DNA of 51,228 nt, from NCBI GenBank assembly GCA_020627785.1, contig JAHDGF010000035.1:1-51228 (forward strand). Direction: 5' to 3'. A model generated the notes under the pieces. That model searched no databases. It saw only the letters and a list, made by a program, of their open reading frames with translations, and was not told the DNA's origin. Positions 24,740-33,991 of this stretch are shown piece by piece; within the stretch, counting starts at the first letter, position 1, and each line of letters begins with the position of its first letter. Origin of the DNA: Saprospiraceae bacterium (GTDB lineage: Bacteria > Bacteroidota > Bacteroidia > Chitinophagales > Saprospiraceae). The translations under genes were made by a program, and so were the position numbers.

Positions 24740-25759
24740 CTAATATATCGGGCAAACTTTGAAAGGCTTCAATGGCTTAACATCTGTGATTAAGTAATTG
24801 AAGTGAATTTCAGGTCCTCCTCTATAATTTGTATGTTGGTTAAATTCTGAAAAGTCAATGTCATAACTAAGAGCTACAAAATATCTTTGCTGCCATTCTA
24901 AAGCAATCTTTGGATATAGAGCTCTTGAAGTTCTCCACCCTACTCCCAGATGTAGATTTTTTTCTTGTCCTCTGTCTTTATCTAAGTATACGTTAACATA
25001 ACCGCCCACTAAAATTTCTGTGTATGTTGCTTGGTCTTGCACCAATACATCTAATTGAAGGTCAAGTCTTTCAGTTAATTCTACACTACCAATTCCATAA
25101 ATTGAAAATCTCATGGGTAGATTTGATGTAACAGCTCTATTATAGAACTGATCCTTCGGGGTTGTTAAATGCCAAGCACCAACTCCAATGTCCATTTTTG
25201 TTCTAGAACTCTTCTGATATCTATAGTTTAAGCCTAGTGCTGTTTCAATGTATCCAATACGTGTAAGGGAGAAGTTTTCACCTGATCCTAAGTTTTGATC
25301 CCATGTAACTCCATTCCATTGGGAATCCCAAGATAAAGCGCTCGTATTAAAGCCTTTGTTGGCATATCCTAAAGTTAAACCTCCGGTGATAATGTGTCTT
25401 TGTGTTAACAACTTGGTGATAGAACCACTCAGGTTTATATTTCCAAGGTTTAAATTAGAATCTCCTTGTCTATCATAGTTGAAGAACCCTCCAAGACCTA
25501 GAAATAGGTCATCTCTTTTGTTTAAATATACTTTTTGGTCGTACCCTATGGTAAAGGTAGTCCAAGGCACAGGTATAGACCTCCATTGATCCCTTAGGGA
25601 AATGGATACCCTTTTGTCTCCCTTGAAAATTCCTGTCAGCGCTGGATTAATAACAAGCGGTGCATTATAAAACTGCGAATAATGCAAATCCTGTGTCTTT
25701 GCGACATTAATTAGGGTACCAAAAGCAAAACAAAAGATTAAAATCTTTTTGCAAATCAT
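24740..25759 (-). CDS. PorP/SprF family type IX secretion outer-membrane protein
   Basis: A 339-residue outer-membrane barrel with signal peptide (1-22). The family signature follows at once: LHYSQFYNAPLVINPALTG, then repeated aromatic-ended strands and a closing EIHFNYLI strand. PorP/SprF proteins retain or guide type B CTD proteins at the cell surface. This is the first gene of a three-gene operon whose last gene encodes such a cargo, so a dedicated pair is likely. Confidence 0.93.
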   Translation of the reverse strand: MICKKILIFCFAFGTLINVAKTQDLHYSQFYNAPLVINPALTGIFKGDKRVSISLRDQWRSIPVPWTTFTIGYDQKVYLNKRDDLFLGLGGFFNYDRQGDSNLNLGNINLSGSITKLLTQRHIITGGLTLGYANKGFNTSALSWDSQWNGVTWDQNLGSGENFSLTRIGYIETALGLNYRYQKSSRTKMDIGVGAWHLTTPKDQFYNRAVTSNLPMRFSIYGIGSVELTERLDLQLDVLVQDQATYTEILVGGYVNVYLDKDRGQEKNLHLGVGWRTSRALYPKIALEWQQRYFVALSYDIDFSEFNQHTNYRGGPEIHFNYLITDVKPLKPFKVCPIY

Positions 25760-26075
25760 ACTCAGGTTCGGTTTTGTATTATATTATAAAAAAATATAAT
25801 GGATAATATGCTGAATATCATAACAGTATGATAAACAGTTACTTATCGGTAATAAAAGTACAAAAACTATGCTACAACCTTAAAGTTTCTCCAAATGATA
25901 AAATGGTAAAAAACAAATGTCACATTGTCACCATTTAACAATTTTGATAGTAATCAACTTCATTTGAATTTCTTCAAGTCTTCAGATTTCTATTTTGACC
26001 CTTAACAAACATAGAACATTTTACTCTGCTAAACTCTCAGGGTATTCCTTTAATTTTAAGCAAAATACGAAGAGC
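25760..26075. other. 316-bp divergent intergenic region with a perfect 18-bp palindrome
   Basis: This gap separates the T9SS operon (minus) from the sirtuin gene (plus) and holds no credible coding frame. It contains a perfect inverted repeat TATCATA-ACAG-TATGATA at 25816-25833, an AT hairpin-like ATTATATT/AATATAAT near 25779-25800, and a direct TGTCAC repeat near 25918-25932. Any of these could be regulator sites. No unambiguous TAnnTTTG/-33 pair was found. Confidence 0.45.
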
Positions 26076-26765
26076 ATGAAAATCACCATTCTAACAGGAG
26101 CTGGCATTAGCGCTGAAAGTGGCATTAAAACTTTTAGAGACGCTTATGGATTATGGGAAGGTCATGATGTGATGGAAGTGGCCTCCCCTCAAGGTTGGAA
26201 TGCTAATCAAGACCTAGTTTTAGACTTTTATAATCAAAGAAGAAGGCAATTGTTAAGTGTCAATCCAAATCAGGCTCATTTATCAATTTCTGAGCTTCAG
26301 CAATACTTTGAGGCAAACATTATAACTCAAAACGTTGATGATTTACATGAAAGGGCCGGGAATAGGAATGTCATTCACTTGCATGGTGAACTTTTGAAGG
26401 TACGGAGCATCAAGGATGAAACTTTAGTTTATAAGTGGGATAAAGACTTGAACTCTGGTGATACTGCAGAAGATGGTGCTCAATTACGACCTCATATTGT
26501 TTGGTTTGGTGAAGCCGTACCTATGATTTCTACAGCTATGGAAATAATGACAACTACAGAAGTTTGCATTGTGATTGGAACTTCGATGCAGGTATATCCC
26601 GCTGCAAGTTTAACTTCATATTTGCCTCCGAGCGCAAAAATATACTACATCGATCCAAACCCTCAACTGAATTATGAATTGAAGAGCGCAGTTGATCGAT
26701 TGACGATAATTGAAAAAAAGGCCACCATCGGTCTACCTGAGCTAGTCAAGGAATTGATTAAATAA
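26076..26765 (+). CDS. cobB: NAD-dependent protein deacylase (sirtuin, SIR2/CobB family) lacking the zinc ribbon
   Basis: A 229-residue class III-like sirtuin that removes acyl groups from lysine using NAD. It has GAGIS (8-12), TQNVDDL (84-90), catalytic His103 in HLHGE, and a late VIGTSMQVYPA nucleotide site. Tyr52-x-x-Arg55 (FYNQR) is the signature of desuccinylase/demalonylase sirtuins. The four zinc Cys are missing: between HLHG and LRPHIVWFGE only an acidic, Cys-free stretch occurs, and the single Cys is in EVCIV. The start is ATG at 26076; upstream in-frame codons to 25995 lack family homology. Zinc-free sirtuins are, as I recall, frequent in Bacteroidota. Confidence 0.92.
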   Translation: MKITILTGAGISAESGIKTFRDAYGLWEGHDVMEVASPQGWNANQDLVLDFYNQRRRQLLSVNPNQAHLSISELQQYFEANIITQNVDDLHERAGNRNVIHLHGELLKVRSIKDETLVYKWDKDLNSGDTAEDGAQLRPHIVWFGEAVPMISTAMEIMTTTEVCIVIGTSMQVYPAASLTSYLPPSAKIYYIDPNPQLNYELKSAVDRLTIIEKKATIGLPELVKELIK

Positions 26766-26835
26766 GCTTGACTTTAACTTCTTATTAATAACAATTGCAG
26801 GACTTTCGTATGATATTTGCACAAGATATTTAGCT

Positions 26836-27240
26836 ATGAAAACAATAATTCTAAATCTTATAGTTTGTTTCTCTTTTAGTTCGCTTCATGCGCAAATGGA
26901 AGATTCAAATCCAAAAATTGGTTTAACCTTTAAAACAGAATCGATTGAACTAGGTACTGTTAAACGAGGAGAAAAAAGAGAAATGGTTTTCGAATTTACG
27001 AATGATGGTTCTGAGGATATTGAAATAGAATTGGTCTCCTCTTGTGAATGTACGACCATTGACTACCCAAGAGGAATTATAAAAGTTGGCGAAGCTTCAA
27101 AGCTTGAAGTCGTGTTTGATAGTACTGAAAAAGAGCAATCAGAAACAGTTGATGTAGATGTCATTTTAAAAAACATTGACCCGAAAACGGAAGGTCAAAT
27201 CATGCACTTTTTGAGCTACTCTTTTACGTTGGAACAATAG
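26836..27240 (+). CDS. DUF1573 secreted protein
   Basis: A 134-residue protein with a signal peptide (1-20, ending SLHAQ). A single DUF1573 Ig-like beta-sandwich follows: ELGTVKRGEKREMVFEFTN, then SSCECTTIDYP with two Cys, then GEASKLEVVFDS. DUF1573 domains are common in Bacteroidota periplasmic or outer-membrane proteins; the biochemical role is unknown. It converges on lepA with 11 bp between stops and no terminator hairpin. Confidence 0.85.
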   Translation: MKTIILNLIVCFSFSSLHAQMEDSNPKIGLTFKTESIELGTVKRGEKREMVFEFTNDGSEDIEIELVSSCECTTIDYPRGIIKVGEASKLEVVFDSTEKEQSETVDVDVILKNIDPKTEGQIMHFLSYSFTLEQ

Positions 27241-27251
27241 CCTAATACTGC

Positions 27252-29045
27252 TTAATCTGTTATTTTTAATACCTCTAAAAATGTTTTCTGAGGCACCTGA
27301 ACTGTTCCGATCTGTCTCATCTTTTTCTTCCCCTTCTTTTGCTTTTCTAACAATTTTCTTTTCCTAGTAATATCACCTCCATAACACTTGGCGGTAACAT
27401 CTTTTCTAAGTGCAGAAATAGTTTCTCTTGCAATAATCTTCGCTCCTATAGAAGCTTGAATGGCAATTACAAACTGCTGTCTCGGCAATAGTTCTTTTAA
27501 TTTCTTACAAATCCTCCTCCCGAAAGATGCCGCTTTATCCCTGTGCACTAAAGACGTCAAAGCATCAACCGGTTCAGCATTCAATCGTATATCGAGCTTC
27601 ACTAAATCCGATGCTCTAAAGTCTACAATCTGATAATCAAACGAAGCATATCCCCTGGAGATGGATTTTAAACGATCATAAAAATCAAAAACAATCTCTG
27701 CCAAAGGCATTTCAAAAGTCATCTCTACCCGATCTTGAGTCAGATATGTCTGTTTAGTCATCATGCCACGCTTATCCATGCATAATTTCATAATTGCACC
27801 GATGAATTCTGGCTTAGTAATTATTTGCGCTCTTATGTACGGTTCTTCTACTTTTTCTAAAGAAGTGGGATCGGGAAGATCATTAGGAGTATTTATATGT
27901 AGATGTTCCCCTTTTTTGGTGTACGCTTGGTAAGATACATTCGGAACGGTGGTAATCACCTCCTGGTCGAATTCCCTTGATAGTCTTTCTTGAATGATTT
28001 CCAAATGCAGCATTCCTAAGAATCCACATCTAAAACCAAACCCTAAGGCAATAGAAGATTCCGGCTCGAATATCAAAGAAGCATCGTTCAATTGCAATTT
28101 CCCCATACTATCTCTCAGATCTTCAAAATCTTCATTCTCAATAGGATAAATACCAGCAAAAACCATAGGCTTGACAAGCTCAAAACCGTCGATTCCTGAT
28201 TCACAAGGATTTTCTTGACTGGTTATGGTGTCTCCTACCTTAATTTCTGCACTTTCTTTAATTCCAGTAATAATGTATCCTACATTTCCAGCATGCAAGG
28301 TCTTTTTTGGAACTTGATCTAATTGCAATATTCCAATCTCATCTGCAAAGTACTCTTTGCCAGTATTAAAAAATCTTACTTTTTCTCCTTTGGATAATTT
28401 TCCATTTAGAATTCGGAAGTATGCAATAACACCTCTAAAAGAATTAAATACAGAATCAAAGATTAAAGCCTGTAGTGGTGCCTCAGGATCTCCTTTAGGG
28501 GCCGGGATTCTACCAACAGCAGCATCTAAAATATCTTGAATACCAATTCCAGCTTTTCCAGAAGCATGAATAATATCTTCTTTTTTACAGCCGATTAGAT
28601 CAATGATTTGATCTGAGACTTCTTCGATCATAGCACTTTCCATATCCACCTTGTTAAGGACAGGTATTATTTCTAAATCATGTTCAAGTGCTAGATATAA
28701 ATTTGAAATCGTCTGTGCTTGGATCCCTTGACTTGCATCAACAAGGAGCAAGGCTCCTTCACATGCAGCTATTGATCTTGAAACTTCATAAGAAAAATCA
28801 ACATGACCTGGAGTGTCAATTAGATTCAAAGTGTAATTATTCCCATTTTCATGAGCATAATACATTTGAATCGCATGACTTTTAATTGTGATTCCTCTTT
28901 CCCTTTCAATATCCATATCATCCAAAGCCTGATCTTTCATTTTACGTTCAGATATGGTCTGGGTAAACTCTAACAGTCTGTCAGATAAGGTACTTTTACC
29001 GTGATCGATATGGGCTATAACACAAAAATTTCTAATAAATTCCAT
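27252..29045 (-). CDS. lepA: elongation factor 4 (LepA, back-translocating GTPase)
   Basis: A 597-residue ribosomal GTPase. G1 is [10 protein letters not shown]2 includes RERGITIK, G3 is DTPGHVDF and G4 is NKVD. Domain II, the EF-G-like domains and the LepA-specific C-terminal domain ([20 protein letters not shown]) follow. It is 597 residues against about 599 in E. coli. I chose the ATG at 29045 over 29087 because a TATCTTTG box lies at 29053-29060, between the two; this leaves a leader of only a few bases. Confidence 0.97.
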   Translation of the reverse strand: MEFIRNFCVIAHIDHGKSTLSDRLLEFTQTISERKMKDQALDDMDIERERGITIKSHAIQMYYAHENGNNYTLNLIDTPGHVDFSYEVSRSIAACEGALLLVDASQGIQAQTISNLYLALEHDLEIIPVLNKVDMESAMIEEVSDQIIDLIGCKKEDIIHASGKAGIGIQDILDAAVGRIPAPKGDPEAPLQALIFDSVFNSFRGVIAYFRILNGKLSKGEKVRFFNTGKEYFADEIGILQLDQVPKKTLHAGNVGYIITGIKESAEIKVGDTITSQENPCESGIDGFELVKPMVFAGIYPIENEDFEDLRDSMGKLQLNDASLIFEPESSIALGFGFRCGFLGMLHLEIIQERLSREFDQEVITTVPNVSYQAYTKKGEHLHINTPNDLPDPTSLEKVEEPYIRAQIITKPEFIGAIMKLCMDKRGMMTKQTYLTQDRVEMTFEMPLAEIVFDFYDRLKSISRGYASFDYQIVDFRASDLVKLDIRLNAEPVDALTSLVHRDKAASFGRRICKKLKELLPRQQFVIAIQASIGAKIIARETISALRKDVTAKCYGGDITRKRKLLEKQKKGKKKMRQIGTVQVPQKTFLEVLKITD

Positions 29046-29052
29046 AAGCACA

Positions 29053-29060
29053 CAAAGATA
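29053..29060 (-). promoter_or_regulatory. -7 promoter box TATCTTTG of lepA
   Basis: A perfect TAnnTTTG match on the minus strand, 7 bp upstream of the lepA ATG and inside the longer alternative reading frame. It indicates a near-leaderless mRNA. Confidence 0.5.
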
Positions 29061-29079
29061 TGCTAAAGAACCGTTGCCA

Positions 29080-29111
29080 TTTGACATCCGAGTAAAAATA
29101 TTTTAATTTTG
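29080..29111 (+). promoter_or_regulatory. full Bacteroidota promoter TTTG-N20-TAATTTTG
   Basis: A -33 TTTG (29080-29083) and a perfect -7 TAATTTTG (29104-29111) stand 20 bp apart, the optimal arrangement. It drives the papain-like peptidase gene, with start of transcription near 29114 and a leader of about 34 bases to the ATG at 29148. It is the best promoter in the window. Confidence 0.65.
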
Positions 29112-29147
29112 ATTGTAACAGCGTTAAAAAATCCTACCTATATAGAT

Positions 29148-30239
29148 ATGAGTCAATTATTTAAGTTTTCAATCCTTGTGACATCAATATTAATGAGCTT
29201 AATCACCGAATCTAAAGCTCAATACAATTTCGAAATAATTCATCAAGTAGATAATACGGGGATTAAAAATCAAGGCAAAACCGGAACATGCTGGTCTTTC
29301 GCTTCTATTTCATTTCTTGAATCTGAATTAATCAGAGAAACTGGAGATCATTTAGACCTATCAGAAATGTTTATTGTAAGAGATGTTTATAAGGATAAAG
29401 CAAGAAATTATATCCTTAGGCAAGGAAAAGCTAATTTCTCCGAAGGTGCTTTGGCTCATGATATGTTGAATGCTGCTGGAAGAAAAGGAATTGTTCCAGA
29501 ATCTAGCTATGCTGGAAAGAAATCTGATGGTCACAACCATAAAGCTTTATTTAAAGATTTAAAAACATACCTAGATTCAATTGTTGCAAAAAAAGAAGTA
29601 CCTACTAATTGGGAAGAAGAAATCGATCATCTTTTGGACGAACATCTGCAGCCTGTAGATGATAAATTCTTAATCAAAGAGAAGCAATACTCAAGCAAGG
29701 AATATTATGATTATCTAAATCTTGATGTCAATAAATATGTAAACGTTACATCATTTAACCACCATCCATTTAATGAAGAAATAATCTTAGAAATACCGGA
29801 CAACTACTCTAATGGCAGATATTTAAACCTCGAAATTGAAAAACTTGAGACGTTGGTTGATGTAGCTATTGAAAATGGACACTCGGTAATTTGGGACGGT
29901 GATGTGAGCGAAAAAGGATTTTCTGCAAGAAAAGGTTTAGCCATATATCCAGAGGAGTTTGATGAAAAATGCTTTGATAAACCTTGTAAAGAAAAACTTG
30001 CCACACAAGAGGATCGTCAAAAAGACTTTGAATCGTATGTGACTACCGATGACCATCTAATGCATTTGGTTGGTATCGCTAAAAATGAAGAAGGAGATAA
30101 ATTTTACATTATCAAAAATTCATGGGGAGAGATGAGCGATTACAAAGGCTACTTAATGATGTCTGAGGCTTACTTTAGATCTAAAACTGTTGCAATAACT
30201 GTAAATAAAGAATTTTTAAAGGCAGTAGATAGCGAATAA
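29148..30239 (+). CDS. secreted papain-like cysteine peptidase, C1B (aminopeptidase C/bleomycin hydrolase) family
   Basis: A 363-residue exported peptidase. The signal peptide (1-25) ends ESKAQ. Catalytic Cys48 is in NQGKTGTCWSFAS, the catalytic His is in HLMHLVGIA and the Asn in FYIIKNSWGE. The sequence NQGKTGTCWSFA and the inserted helices are those of bleomycin hydrolase/PepC rather than plain papain. The cytosolic relatives are about 440-470 residues, so this version is shorter and secreted. ATG at 29148 is chosen because the frame from 29109 starts within the promoter. It abuts the convergent Nudix gene with no spacer. Confidence 0.9.
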   Translation: MSQLFKFSILVTSILMSLITESKAQYNFEIIHQVDNTGIKNQGKTGTCWSFASISFLESELIRETGDHLDLSEMFIVRDVYKDKARNYILRQGKANFSEGALAHDMLNAAGRKGIVPESSYAGKKSDGHNHKALFKDLKTYLDSIVAKKEVPTNWEEEIDHLLDEHLQPVDDKFLIKEKQYSSKEYYDYLNLDVNKYVNVTSFNHHPFNEEIILEIPDNYSNGRYLNLEIEKLETLVDVAIENGHSVIWDGDVSEKGFSARKGLAIYPEEFDEKCFDKPCKEKLATQEDRQKDFESYVTTDDHLMHLVGIAKNEEGDKFYIIKNSWGEMSDYKGYLMMSEAYFRSKTVAITVNKEFLKAVDSE

Positions 30240-30929
30240 TTATATCTCAAAAGTAAAACCTTCTTCTACAGCCTTACGGTACATATCTTCGTCAAAGCAG
30301 AAAAGTCTTGCAGGCCTGTGAGCGACTCCAGTTTGGTATTTATTGGAATCTTTAATGATGCCCATCTTAGAAATCTTCTTTCTAAAATTTCTCTTATCCA
30401 AACTTTCCCCAATTACTGTTTCATAAAGTAATTGAAGTTCAGTTAAAGTAAATTGCTCTGGCAAAAGCTCAAACCCAATTGGTTTTAGTTTTAGATTTTG
30501 CTTCAATTGGGCAAGACATGCATTCATAATTTCAAAGTGATCAAAAGCTAGATAGTCTATGCTTTTAACACTAACCCATTCGATTTCTTTGGCAAACATA
30601 GATGCCTTTGGGTTGAGTTTATTTTTATTCACTAATGAAAAGTATGCAACTGTTATTACTCTGCCTTTTGGATGTCTGCTAACACCACCAAAAGTTTTTA
30701 CTTGCTCGAGGTATACGTTTGAAATGGCTGTTAAATCATAAAGAATTCGATTTGCTGCATCCTCTAATTCTTCTTCTAAAAGTACTAGATCACCGGGTAG
30801 CGCCCAGTCACCTAGGAAAGGTTCTTCACCCCTCTTTATCAATAGTACTTTAAGATCTCCATTATCAAAACCAAAAACTACGTTGTCTACAGAAATCGCT
30901 GACTTAAAATATTCCCTAGAATTTGTCAC
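30240..30929 (-). CDS. NrtR-type Nudix-fold transcriptional regulator with degenerate Nudix box
   Basis: A 229-residue protein with a Nudix domain (about 8-140) and C-terminal winged helix (about 150-229: FTLTELQLLYETVIGESLDK, NFRKKISKMGII). NrtR-type proteins sense nucleotide-sugars such as ADP-ribose and control NAD or sugar genes. The Nudix box is catalytically dead: G46 and E52 fit, but the REUxEE core reads NRILYDL (60-66), losing both helix glutamates except a D at 65. So it is a regulator, not a hydrolase. GTG start at 30929. It is divergent from threonine aldolase with intertwined promoters; its true regulon is unknown. Confidence 0.88.
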   Translation of the reverse strand: MTNSREYFKSAISVDNVVFGFDNGDLKVLLIKRGEEPFLGDWALPGDLVLLEEELEDAANRILYDLTAISNVYLEQVKTFGGVSRHPKGRVITVAYFSLVNKNKLNPKASMFAKEIEWVSVKSIDYLAFDHFEIMNACLAQLKQNLKLKPIGFELLPEQFTLTELQLLYETVIGESLDKRNFRKKISKMGIIKDSNKYQTGVAHRPARLFCFDEDMYRKAVEEGFTFEI

Positions 30930-30937
30930 TCAATGAT

Positions 30938-30960
30938 TATATTTGGCTAATACAAAATTA
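30938..30960. promoter_or_regulatory. back-to-back -7 boxes between the NrtR-type gene and threonine aldolase
   Basis: TATATTTG at 30938-30945 reads towards threonine aldolase. On the other strand TAATTTTG (30953-30960) reads towards the regulator. Both match TAnnTTTG perfectly and lie 7 bp apart, so the two polymerases would compete. A repressor here would hit both genes. Confidence 0.5.
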
Positions 30961-30981
30961 CAAAAAATAAAGAGGGATTTA

Positions 30982-32013
30982 TTGATAAACTTAATAAGTG
31001 ATACAGTAACTAAGCCGACAGCTGAAATGATTAATGTCATGATGACTGCAGAGGTAGGAGATGATGTTTTTAAAGCCGATCCCTCGATTAACAAGTTAGA
31101 ATTAACGCTTTCGCAAATGTTTGGCAAGTCTAGTGGACTATTTTGTCCCTCAGGTACAATGACCAATCAAATTGCAATTAAGACGCATACCAATCCGATG
31201 GATGAACTCATTTGCGATAAGCTATCACATGTCTATAAATATGAAAATGGTGGTTACGCCTATAATTCAGGAATAGGCTTAAAGCTAATTGAAGGAACGA
31301 ATGGAAAAATTAAACCGGATCAGCTGAATAATGTTATAAATCCAGATTATGATTGGTTACCCACCTCAAAATTAGTATGTATTGAGAATTCTTGTAATGC
31401 AGGAGGCGGTTCTTACTATACACTTGAAGAAACAAAAGCTATTTCAGATAAAACAAAAGAACTAGGGTTATTACTTCACCTTGACGGCGCTAGACTTTTC
31501 AATGTTTTGGCTGAGACTGGAGATTCTCCTTTAGAAGTTGGTAAATGCTTTGACAGTATTTCAATTTGTTTTTCAAAAGGTTTAGGTGCACCTGTTGGAT
31601 CTATACTATTAGGCGATGAGGCCTTTATAAAGAAAGCCAGAAAAATAAGAAAGGCTATGGGAGGTGGTATGCGTCAAGCTGGATATTTAGCCAGTGCATG
31701 CCAATATGCTATTGAAAACAATGTAAGCCGATTGAAAATTGACAATGAAAGGGCTAAAGATTTAGGAGATACTTTGGAGGATTGTTCATTTGTAAAAAAG
31801 GTAATACCTGTTCACACAAACATATTGATTTTTGATTTACGAGAGGATTTGTATGCCGAAGAATTCCTTAAGCGATTGGAAGAAAAGGGAGTCCTAGCAT
31901 CTGCATTTGGCCCTCAAAAAATAAGATTTGTCACGCATTTGGATGTGAGTGAAGAAAATATTGAAACTGTAAAATCAGTTTTAAAGGAGTTAAGTTATGA
32001 TTTTCATAATTAA
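30982..32013 (+). CDS. ltaE: low-specificity L-threonine aldolase
   Basis: A 343-residue PLP enzyme cleaving L-threonine/L-allo-threonine to glycine and acetaldehyde. The family start INLISDTVTKPT, the LHLDGARLFN segment and CFSKGLGAPVGS with the PLP-binding Lys are all visible. I chose the TTG at 30982, which yields M-INLISDT at the usual position. The TTG at 30943 lies inside the TATATTTG promoter box. It is divergent from the NrtR-type regulator. Confidence 0.93.
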   Translation: MINLISDTVTKPTAEMINVMMTAEVGDDVFKADPSINKLELTLSQMFGKSSGLFCPSGTMTNQIAIKTHTNPMDELICDKLSHVYKYENGGYAYNSGIGLKLIEGTNGKIKPDQLNNVINPDYDWLPTSKLVCIENSCNAGGGSYYTLEETKAISDKTKELGLLLHLDGARLFNVLAETGDSPLEVGKCFDSISICFSKGLGAPVGSILLGDEAFIKKARKIRKAMGGGMRQAGYLASACQYAIENNVSRLKIDNERAKDLGDTLEDCSFVKKVIPVHTNILIFDLREDLYAEEFLKRLEEKGVLASAFGPQKIRFVTHLDVSEENIETVKSVLKELSYDFHN

Positions 32014-32093
32014 CCTAAATAGTTACCGACTTCCCTTATATTTACACGCTATCATAATTATATTTTCTAAAGATATTTAATATAAAATCTAGA

Positions 32094-33965
32094 ATGAGAC
32101 TTAGTTATCACTTAATTGCATGCACTATTCTAAGTCTTACAATATTATCCAGTTGTCAATCGGAGAATAATAAAATGCAAACAAAAAACGAAGCGAGCTC
32201 AGATAGGAATGACACTCATAGCTCAGCTCAACCGGATAAGGCTGTTTCCCAGCATTTGTCATTAGATCTTGTGGTTGATTTCGAATCAAAAACAATGGAA
32301 GGTTCTGTTCTTCATAAAATTGAAAATAAAGGCTCCAATGAAATCATATTTGATACGAAGGGACTAAAGATTTCTAAAGTTGAAATAGATACAAGATCAG
32401 AGCCAGTAGATTTCGAATTAGCTGCAGACAAAAAGTTTTTAGGGAGTGCATTGACGGTTCCAATTGATGAAGAAACAAAGGAAGTTAAAATCTTTTATTC
32501 AACTACGTCTGAATCATCTGCTGTCCAATGGTTAAATCCAATTCAGACTACAGATAAAATCCATCCATTTTTATTCACTCAAGGACAAGCGATTCTCACT
32601 AGGACTTGGATTCCATGCCAAGATAGCCCTGGAATTAGAGTAACCTACGATGCCAAACTTCAAGTACCGGAGGAATTAATGGCAGTTATGTCTGCTGAAA
32701 ATCCAAAGACAAAATCTGCAGATGGTGTGTACAATTTTAGAATGGAACAAGCCATCCCCCCCTACCTTATTGCCCTCGCGATTGGTGACCTAGAATTCAA
32801 GGCAGTGGGTCCTAGGACAGGCGTTTATTCCGAACCTTCCATGTTAGAAAAATCTCACTATGAGTTTGGAGATATGGAAAAAATGTTGGTTTCTGCAGAA
32901 GAGTTATATGGACCTTATTTGTGGGATCAATACGATGTAATTGTTCTACCTGCTAGTTTTCCATTTGGAGGAATGGAGAATCCTAGGTTAACATTTGCTA
33001 CGCCTACTATTCTGGCTGGTGATAGATCCTTAACGGCATTGATTGCACATGAACTAGCGCACTCATGGTCTGGGAATTTAGTCACCAATGCTACTTGGGA
33101 TGACTTTTGGTTAAATGAAGGATTTACAGTTTACTTTGAGCGAAGAATTATGGAAGCATTGTATGGAGTGCCATACGTAAAAATGCTTACCCAATTAGGG
33201 TTGCAAGATCTAGATGGTGAAATCGAAGACTTAGGTTCGCATAGCCATGATACTCATCTGAAATTAAATTTGGAAGGTAGAGATCCTGATGATGGCATGA
33301 CAGATATTGCGTATGAGAAAGGAGCTTTGTTTTTAATGGCCTTAGAAGAGCAAGTTGGCAGAGAACGATTTGATCAGTTTCTGAAAAAATATTTCAATGA
33401 CCACAAATTTCAAACACTCACTACTGAAGAGTTCATTGAGTATCTACAAACGAACCTTATTGAAACGGACAAGGTAGAAATAGATTTAAATGCATGGATA
33501 TATGGCCCAGGTCTTCCTGCTAAAAAACCTTCTGTAACTTCTGATAGATTCAGCAAAGTAGAAAGCTTTTCTGCTAATGCGTTAAAAGATAAAAATTGGA
33601 ACAAATCAAAGACGAAGGATTGGACTACCCATGAATGGCTTCATTTTATACGGACTTTAGATGAAGAAATAGACCTTAAGGATATTCAAAAAATACAAGA
33701 GGTTTTCCAATTTAATACTTCAGGGAATTCTGAAATTCTAGCAGCTTGGTTAGAGTTCTCAATAAATACGGGACATTACAAAGAGATAACAAATGAGCTT
33801 GAAGAATTCTTGGTGAGCGTAGGCAGACGAAAATTCTTGACACCATTGTATAAAGCTTTAAAGAACTCTGATGATCTGAAATTGGCAAAAGATATTTATA
33901 CCAAGGCTAGACCTAACTACCATTCTGTTTCGCAGCAAACAATGGATGCACTATTAAATGAATAA
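32094..33965 (+). CDS. M1 family aminopeptidase lipoprotein (leukotriene A4 hydrolase-like)
   Basis: A 623-residue zinc aminopeptidase. Lipobox LSSC at about residues 18-21 predicts envelope anchoring, followed by a Ser/Asn/Asp-rich linker. The exopeptidase motif GGMEN is at 292-296 and HExxH-x18-E is His319, Glu320, His323 and Glu342, so zinc site and catalysis should be intact. The C-terminal alpha-helical domain (about 490-623) is of the LTA4-hydrolase type. It is followed 26 bp later by a broken S46 peptidase gene, and the pair probably served peptide uptake from the periplasm. Confidence 0.94.
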   Translation: MRLSYHLIACTILSLTILSSCQSENNKMQTKNEASSDRNDTHSSAQPDKAVSQHLSLDLVVDFESKTMEGSVLHKIENKGSNEIIFDTKGLKISKVEIDTRSEPVDFELAADKKFLGSALTVPIDEETKEVKIFYSTTSESSAVQWLNPIQTTDKIHPFLFTQGQAILTRTWIPCQDSPGIRVTYDAKLQVPEELMAVMSAENPKTKSADGVYNFRMEQAIPPYLIALAIGDLEFKAVGPRTGVYSEPSMLEKSHYEFGDMEKMLVSAEELYGPYLWDQYDVIVLPASFPFGGMENPRLTFATPTILAGDRSLTALIAHELAHSWSGNLVTNATWDDFWLNEGFTVYFERRIMEALYGVPYVKMLTQLGLQDLDGEIEDLGSHSHDTHLKLNLEGRDPDDGMTDIAYEKGALFLMALEEQVGRERFDQFLKKYFNDHKFQTLTTEEFIEYLQTNLIETDKVEIDLNAWIYGPGLPAKKPSVTSDRFSKVESFSANALKDKNWNKSKTKDWTTHEWLHFIRTLDEEIDLKDIQKIQEVFQFNTSGNSEILAAWLEFSINTGHYKEITNELEEFLVSVGRRKFLTPLYKALKNSDDLKLAKDIYTKARPNYHSVSQQTMDALLNE

Positions 33966-33991
33966 TCAATTTGAAACACAAATATTAAAAA

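Noticed and set aside
25779..25800. AT-rich inverted repeat (ATTATATT/AATATAAT) as a terminator
   Set aside because: It lies upstream of two divergent genes, has no GC in the stem and is more likely promoter-region DNA.
27252..29087. Longer lepA start at 29087
   Set aside because: The extra residues do not fit the family N-terminus and would require transcription from upstream of a TATCTTTG box lying inside them.
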